NCBI GenBank assembly: GCA_910579505.1 | Contig: CAJTTZ010000011.1 | Coordinates: 62,001-126,000, forward strand | Source of the DNA: an uncultured Lachnospiraceae bacterium | Lineage (GTDB): Bacteria; Bacillota; Clostridia; Lachnospirales; Lachnospiraceae | Direction: 5' to 3' | DNA length: 64,000 nucleotides | Shown here: in pieces, positions 58,773 to 64,000 of the stretch | Layout of the letters: the number at the start of each line of letters is the position of its first letter | Numbering within the stretch: position 1 is the first letter of the stretch | Made by a program: the position numbers and the translations under genes | The notes under the pieces: generated by a model | The model's input: the letters and a program-made list of their open reading frames with translations, nothing else | Told to the model about the DNA's origin: nothing | Database searches by the model: none

Positions 58773-61700
58773 ATGGAAAAGAACAGGATCCGTAAGACTG
58801 CGGCCGGCAGAAATACGCGTATGACCTATGCACGACAGAAAGAGGTTCTGGAAATGCCGAACCTGATCGAAGTTCAGAAGAACTCCTATCAGTGGTTCCT
58901 GGATGAAGGCTTGAAGGAAGTATTTGACGATATTTCTCCGATTTCGGATTACAGCGGACATCTGAGTCTGGAGTTTGTTGACTTTGAGCTGTGCGAGGAA
59001 GATGTCAAGTATTCTATCGAGAAATGTAAGGAGAGAGACGCCACTTACGCAGCCCCTCTCAAGGTGAAGGTACGTCTGATTAACAAGGAGAAGGACGAGA
59101 TTACCGAGCATGAGATCTTTATGGGCGATCTGCCGCTTATGACGCAGACGGGCACCTTTGTCATCAACGGTGCGGAGCGTGTTATCGTCAGCCAGCTTGT
59201 TCGTTCCCCCGGCATCTATTATGGGATTGGACATGATAAGATCGGTAAACGGCTTTTTTCCGCGACTGTGATCCCGAACCGCGGCGCGTGGCTGGAGTAT
59301 GAGACGGACTCTAACGACGTTTTTTACGTGCGCGTGGACAGAACGAGGAAGGTGCCGATCACAGTGCTGATCCGTGCGCTTGGCGTTGGCTCCAATGATG
59401 AGATCAGGGAGCTTTTCGGAGACGAGCCGAAGATCGAGGCAAGCTTTTCTAAGGACGCTTCTGAGAACTATCAGGAGGGTCTGCTTGAGCTGTATAAGAA
59501 GATCCGGCCCGGCGAGCCGCTCAGCGTGGAGAGTGCGGAAAGCCTGATTATGGCGATGTTTTTTGACCCCAGGAGATATGATCTTGCAAAGGTCGGCAGA
59601 TATAAATTTAACAAGAAACTGATGTTCAGGAACAGAATCAGAAATCATATACTCGCAGAGGATGTGGTGGATACCCAGACCGGCGAGATTCTGGCGAAGG
59701 CGGGCGACAAGGTGACTGCCCAGATGGCGGATGCCATCCAGAACGCGGCGGTTCCTGCCGTGTGGATTCAGACGGAGGAGAGGAATGTAAAAGTTCTCTC
59801 CAACATGATGGTGGATATCACGAATTTCGTTGACTGCAACCCCAGGGAGCTCGGTATCACGGAGCTGGTTTACTACCCCGTGCTGCAGCAGATTTTGGAC
59901 GAGTACAGCGAAGATCCGGCGCAGCTTGCCGAGACAATACGCAAGAATGTACACGAATTGATTCCGAAGCACATTACGAAGGAAGATATTTTAGCTTCCA
60001 TTAACTATAACATACACTTGGAGTATGGGATCGGCAACGACGACGATATTGACCATCTGGGCAACAGACGTATCCGTGCGGTGGGTGAACTTCTGCAGAA
60101 CCAGTACCGCATCGGCCTTTCCCGTCTGGAGAGAGTGGTGCGCGAGAGAATGACCACCCATGACGCGGAGGAGATTTCGCCGCAGGTACTGATCAATATT
60201 AAACCTGTGCAGGCGGCGGTGAAGGAGTTCTTCGGTTCTTCCCAGCTGTCCCAGTTCATGGACCAGAACAATCCGCTCGGTGAGCTGACGCACAAGAGAC
60301 GTCTTTCCGCCCTGGGCCCCGGCGGTCTTTCCAGAGACCGTGCCGGATTCGAGGTGCGTGACGTACACTATACGCATTATGGCAGAATGTGCCCCATTGA
60401 GACGCCTGAGGGACCTAACATTGGTCTGATCAACTCCCTTGCATCTTATGCGAGAATTAATGAGTACGGTTTCGTGGAGGCGCCTTACAGAAAGATCGAC
60501 AAGAGTGATCCGCAGAATCCGCGCGTTACGGACGAGACAGTCTACATGACAGCGGACGAGGAGGACAATTATCATGTGGCGCAGGCATCGGCGCCCCTTG
60601 ACGAGAACGGCTATTTCAGGAGAAACAGCATTTCCGGCCGTTATAAGACGGAGACACAGGAATACCCGAAGGCTATGTTTGACTACATGGACGTGTCTCC
60701 TAAGATGGTATTTTCGGTAGCTACGGCGCTTATCCCGTTCCTGCAGAACGACGACGCGAACCGTGCGCTGATGGGCTCCAACATGCAGAGACAGGCAGTG
60801 CCCCTGCTCTTTACGGAGGCGCCTGTGGTAGGAACAGGTATGGAGCCGAAGGCGGCTGTGGACTCCGGCGTCTGTGTGGTGGCGAGAAAATCAGGCGTGA
60901 TCGAGTTTGTGTCGGCTGACATTATCAGAATGACCTGTGACGACGGGGAGAAGGACGAGTACCGTCTGATGAAGTTTTCCCGCAGCAACCAGTCAAACTG
61001 CTACAACCAGAAGCCCATTGTGCAGAAGGGGATGCATGTGGAGGCCGGCGATGTGATTGCGGACGGCCCGTCCACGGACGGCGGCGAGCTGGCTCTCGGG
61101 AAAAACCCGCTGATCGGGTTTATGACCTGGGAAGGCTATAACTACGAGGACGCGGTACTTCTCAGTGAGAGACTGGTGCAGGAGGACGTTTATACGTCCG
61201 TGCACATGGAAGAATATGAGGCGGAGGCGCGAGACACCAAGCTCGGGCCTGAGGAAATTACGAGGGATGTGCCCGGCGTCGGTGACGATGCGCTGAAGGA
61301 TCTGGACGACAGGGGCATTATCCGAATCGGCGCGGAGGTGCGTGCCGGAGATATCCTGGTTGGCAAGGTAACGCCTAAGGGCGAGACGGAGCTTACCGCG
61401 GAGGAGAGACTGCTTCGGGCAATTTTCGGTGAGAAGGCGAGAGAAGTGCGCGACACTTCCCTGAAGGTGCCTCACGGTGAATATGGTATTGTTGTGGATG
61501 CGAAAGTGTTCACCAGAGAGAACGGCGACGAGCTGTCTCCCGGCGTGAACCAGGCGGTTCGCATTTACATTGCACAGAAGAGAAAGATTTCTGTCGGCGA
61601 TAAGATGGCAGGCCGACATGGCAACAAGGGTGTGGTTTCCCGCGTCCTGCCCGTGGAGGATATGCCGTATCTGCCCAATGGCCGTCCTCTTGACATCGTG

Positions 61701-62630
61701 CTGAATCCGCTGGGCGTGCCTTCCCGTATGAATATCGGGCAGGTGCTGGAGATTCATCTGTCGCTGGCGGCGAAAGCGCTTGGCTTTAATGTGGCTACGC
61801 CTGTGTTTGACGGCGCAAAAGAGGATGACATCATGGACACGCTGGATCTGGCAAACGATTATGTCAATCTGGAGTGGGAAGAGTTTGAAAAGAAGCATAA
61901 AGAGGAATTGCTGCCTGAGGTGCTGGAGTATCTTTCCAAGAACAGGGAACACAGAAAACTCTGGAAGGGCGTGCCGATCTCCAGGGACGGCAAAGTCAGA
62001 CTCAGGGATGGCAGGACGGGAGAGTATTTTGATTCCCCGGTTACGATCGGGCACATGCATTACCTGAAACTCCATCATCTGGTGGACGACAAGATCCATG
62101 CACGTTCCACGGGTCCTTACTCGCTCGTGACGCAGCAGCCTCTCGGCGGTAAAGCGCAGTTTGGCGGACAGCGTTTCGGTGAGATGGAGGTTTGGGCGCT
62201 GGAGGCATACGGTGCGGCTTATACGCTGCAGGAGATCCTGACTGTGAAGTCCGATGATGTGGTGGGGCGTGTCAAGACCTACGAGGCGATTATCAAGGGT
62301 GACAATATTCCTGAACCCGGGGTGCCGGAGTCCTTCAAGGTGCTTTTGAAAGAGCTGCAGTCCCTGGGACTGGACGTCAGGGTGCTCCGTGACGACCAGA
62401 CAGAGGTTGAGATCATGGAAACCATCGACTACGGTGAGAACGATTACCGTTATGAGATCGAGGGCGATTCCCGCGGCTACGACTATGAAAGAGAATCCTT
62501 CGGTTCGATGGGCTATCAGCGTCAGGAGTTTGACGAGGACAGCGGACAGCTTGTAAGCAGTGATGAAGAGGAGACTGATTCTTTTGAGGAATCAGATGAG
62601 GTATTCGAGGAAGCTTACGACGAACAGTAA
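58773..62630 (+). CDS. rpoB: DNA-directed RNA polymerase subunit beta
   Basis: 1285 residues from ATG 58773 (a GTG at 58767 sits too close to the GGGGTG site). The rifampicin region is FGSSQLSQFMDQNNPLGEL THKRRLSALGPGGLSRDRAGFEVRDVH, wild-type in appearance; GRHGNKGVVSR and the C-terminal QPLGGKAQFGGQRFGEMEVWALEAYGA are present. An acidic C-terminal extension (EEETDSFEESDEVFEEAYDEQ) follows the core. The last codons lie 5 bases before a palindromic repeat. Confidence 0.98.
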   Translation: MEKNRIRKTAAGRNTRMTYARQKEVLEMPNLIEVQKNSYQWFLDEGLKEVFDDISPISDYSGHLSLEFVDFELCEEDVKYSIEKCKERDATYAAPLKVKVRLINKEKDEITEHEIFMGDLPLMTQTGTFVINGAERVIVSQLVRSPGIYYGIGHDKIGKRLFSATVIPNRGAWLEYETDSNDVFYVRVDRTRKVPITVLIRALGVGSNDEIRELFGDEPKIEASFSKDASENYQEGLLELYKKIRPGEPLSVESAESLIMAMFFDPRRYDLAKVGRYKFNKKLMFRNRIRNHILAEDVVDTQTGEILAKAGDKVTAQMADAIQNAAVPAVWIQTEERNVKVLSNMMVDITNFVDCNPRELGITELVYYPVLQQILDEYSEDPAQLAETIRKNVHELIPKHITKEDILASINYNIHLEYGIGNDDDIDHLGNRRIRAVGELLQNQYRIGLSRLERVVRERMTTHDAEEISPQVLINIKPVQAAVKEFFGSSQLSQFMDQNNPLGELTHKRRLSALGPGGLSRDRAGFEVRDVHYTHYGRMCPIETPEGPNIGLINSLASYARINEYGFVEAPYRKIDKSDPQNPRVTDETVYMTADEEDNYHVAQASAPLDENGYFRRNSISGRYKTETQEYPKAMFDYMDVSPKMVFSVATALIPFLQNDDANRALMGSNMQRQAVPLLFTEAPVVGTGMEPKAAVDSGVCVVARKSGVIEFVSADIIRMTCDDGEKDEYRLMKFSRSNQSNCYNQKPIVQKGMHVEAGDVIADGPSTDGGELALGKNPLIGFMTWEGYNYEDAVLLSERLVQEDVYTSVHMEEYEAEARDTKLGPEEITRDVPGVGDDALKDLDDRGIIRIGAEVRAGDILVGKVTPKGETELTAEERLLRAIFGEKAREVRDTSLKVPHGEYGIVVDAKVFTRENGDELSPGVNQAVRIYIAQKRKISVGDKMAGRHGNKGVVSRVLPVEDMPYLPNGRPLDIVLNPLGVPSRMNIGQVLEIHLSLAAKALGFNVATPVFDGAKEDDIMDTLDLANDYVNLEWEEFEKKHKEELLPEVLEYLSKNREHRKLWKGVPISRDGKVRLRDGRTGEYFDSPVTIGHMHYLKLHHLVDDKIHARSTGPYSLVTQQPLGGKAQFGGQRFGEMEVWALEAYGAAYTLQEILTVKSDDVVGRVKTYEAIIKGDNIPEPGVPESFKVLLKELQSLGLDVRVLRDDQTEVEIMETIDYGENDYRYEIEGDSRGYDYERESFGSMGYQRQEFDEDSGQLVSSDEEETDSFEESDEVFEEAYDEQ

Positions 62631-62635
62631 CAGTG

Positions 62636-62728
62636 TGAGAAGCGCTTCTTACAGCGCAGCAGCAGAGGCTGCTTCGCCAGGCGGCGCCAAATCTCGCATG
62701 GGAGAATGCCGGAAGGGGCATTCTCCGT
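62636..62728. repeat. Intergenic palindromic element, copy C
   Basis: GAGAAGCGCTTCTT at 62637-62650, AGCAGCAGAGGCTGCTTCG, then ATCTCGCATGGGAGAATGCC pairing with GGCATTCTCC. Shares GCAGCAGAGGCTG with copy A and the GGAGAAT(A/G)CC/GGCATTCTCC hairpin with copy B. Confidence 0.7.
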
Positions 62729-62758
62729 ATGAATATGACGGATGGAGGACAGTGCAGG

Positions 62759-64000
62759 ATGTCAGATATGAAACAGGAAGCGTATCAACCCATGACATTT
62801 GACGCGATCAAGATCGGACTGGCGTCACCTGAGAAGATCAGAGAATGGTCGAGAGGTGAGGTTACCAAGCCGGAGACGATCAACTATAGAACCTTGAAAC
62901 CCGAGAAGGAAGGTCTGTTCTGCGAGAGAATTTTCGGACCGAGCAAAGACTGGGAGTGTCATTGCGGTAAATATAAGAAGATCAGATATAAGGGTGTTGT
63001 CTGTGACCGATGCGGCGTTGAGGTGACGAAGTCCAGCGTCCGCAGGGAGCGTATGGGACGTATCGAACTGGCGGCCCCGGTATCCCATATCTGGTATTTT
63101 AAGGGGATTCCGAGCCGCATGGGACTGATTTTGGATCTTTCCCCCAGAGTGCTTGAGAAGGTGCTCTATTTCGCATCCTATATTGTGCTGGACGGCGGTG
63201 ATACGGACCTGGATTACAAGCAGGTGCTCTCCGAGAAGGAGTATCAGGATGCCAGGGAAACCTGGGGAAATAAATTCCGGGTTGGCATGGGCGCGGAAGC
63301 GATCAAGGAGCTTCTGCAGGCAATCGACCTCGAGGAAGAGGCGGCGGAGCTGAAGGAGGGCTTAAAGGAGTCCACCGGGCAGAAGCGCGCCCGCATTATT
63401 AAGAGACTGGAAGTTGTGGAGGCTTTCCGTGAGTCCGGGAATCAGCCGGAGTGGATGATCATGGATGTGATCCCCGTGATTCCGCCGGATCTGCGGCCTA
63501 TGGTACAGCTCGATGGCGGCAGGTTCGCGACTTCTGACTTAAACGATCTTTACAGAAGAATCATCAACAGAAACAATCGTCTGAAAAGACTGTTGGAGCT
63601 TGGCGCTCCCGATATCATTGTCCGCAATGAGAAGCGTATGCTGCAGGAGGCGGTTGACGCGCTGATTGACAACGGCAGAAGGGGCAGACCTGTGACAGGC
63701 CCCGGCAACAGGGCGCTTAAATCCCTTTCCGACATGCTCAAGGGTAAGTCCGGGCGTTTCCGTCAGAATCTGCTCGGCAAGCGTGTTGACTATTCCGGCC
63801 GTTCCGTTATCGTGGTCGGCCCGGAACTGAAAATATATCAGTGCGGCCTGCCCAAGGAGATGGCGATAGAGCTGTTTAAACCTTTTGTGATGAAAGAATT
63901 GGTATTCCGGGGCATTTCACAGAATATCAAGGCTGCGAAAAAACTGGTGGAGAGACTGGACACGCAGGTCTGGGATGTGCTGGAGGAGGTAATCAAGGAA
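62759..64000 (+). CDS. rpoC: DNA-directed RNA polymerase subunit beta' (partial, 3' end outside window)
   Basis: The first 414 codons are visible and open to the right edge. Start ATG 62759 (MSDMKQEAYQPM); ATG 62768 is an alternative. The zinc-binding segment CHCGKYKKIRYKGVVCDRCGVEV and the N-terminal GRFRQNLLGKRVDYSGRSVIVVGP are typical of beta'. The catalytic NADFDGD lies beyond the window. Confidence 0.97.
   Translation, partial: MSDMKQEAYQPMTFDAIKIGLASPEKIREWSRGEVTKPETINYRTLKPEKEGLFCERIFGPSKDWECHCGKYKKIRYKGVVCDRCGVEVTKSSVRRERMGRIELAAPVSHIWYFKGIPSRMGLILDLSPRVLEKVLYFASYIVLDGGDTDLDYKQVLSEKEYQDARETWGNKFRVGMGAEAIKELLQAIDLEEEAAELKEGLKESTGQKRARIIKRLEVVEAFRESGNQPEWMIMDVIPVIPPDLRPMVQLDGGRFATSDLNDLYRRIINRNNRLKRLLELGAPDIIVRNEKRMLQEAVDALIDNGRRGRPVTGPGNRALKSLSDMLKGKSGRFRQNLLGKRVDYSGRSVIVVGPELKIYQCGLPKEMAIELFKPFVMKELVFRGISQNIKAAKKLVERLDTQVWDVLEEVIKE

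Overview
The window looks like a chromosomal segment from a spore-forming, Gram-positive anaerobe of the Lachnospiraceae (Clostridia). This is inference from gene content and style: a PPi-type phosphofructokinase, a cytoplasmic cellobiose phosphorylase, glycogen phosphorylase, ECF transport, LytTR/GHKL two-component genes, clostridial promoters and strong Shine-Dalgarno sites, a firmicute L10 leader, a zinc-type L33 and a near-perfect sigma-G promoter. There are no CRISPR arrays, transposases or phage genes.

Layout. 1-2.7 kb: the tail of a gene, an unknown protein, pyridoxine/pyridoxamine kinase and a MerR regulator. 2.9-7.5 kb: cellobiose phosphorylase divergent from a LacI regulator, with a matching operator-like site just downstream of each promoter, then two small proteins. 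7.7-7.95 kb: a short Asn/Gln/Ser-rich gene with a sigma-G promoter, a candidate spore protein. 8.0-11.4 kb: a housekeeping operon (rRNA methyltransferase, a catalytically dead amidase-like protein, RdgB, YfcE-type phosphodiesterase). 11.5-12.3 kb: six tRNA genes, the last followed by an odd duplication of its own 3' end. 12.6-19.6 kb: a nucleoside uptake and salvage operon (LacI-ribokinase fusion, RbsK, nucleoside hydrolase, ECF S/T/A/A). 19.9-25.8 kb: two MATE exporters, tRNA-Leu with the same kind of 3' duplication, a membrane lipase-like protein and a Ca2+/cation antiporter behind a yybP-ykoY Mn2+ riboswitch. 25.9-29.2 kb: two tandem GHKL sensors and a LytTR regulator. 29.3-41.2 kb: DegV, PPi-PFK, LacI regulator, glycogen phosphorylase, two TPR-glycosyltransferases, UDP-galactopyranose mutase and a biotin-dependent carboxyltransferase beta subunit. 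41.4-42.7 kb: a FliD-like protein. 43.0-64 kb: rpmG-secE-nusG-rplK-rplA, then about 12 kb of accessory genes, then rplJ-rplL-rpoB-rpoC.

How genes work together. The 12.6-19.6 kb operon makes a complete route: ECF import, cleavage of nucleosides to base and ribose, ribose phosphorylation. The 45.6-57.1 kb block carries a histidine kinase/response regulator pair divergent from a very large solute-binding lipoprotein, two sugar-type permeases, an HlyD-like adaptor, a CapA-like protein and two unknown proteins; it splits the normally contiguous rplKAJL-rpoBC cluster. Carbohydrate phosphorolysis (cellobiose, glycogen) and PPi glycolysis point to energy-saving fermentation.

The most unusual signals are the two tRNA 3'-end duplications that share an inverted T-arm and a GGAGCRAY octamer, the sigma-G-driven 49-residue protein, the LacI-kinase fusion, the dead amidase, several families of intergenic palindromic repeats, an apparent excess of the palindrome TGACA-N4-TGTCA, and two genes that look leaderless. 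All coordinates and motif counts were read by eye; no database search was run.
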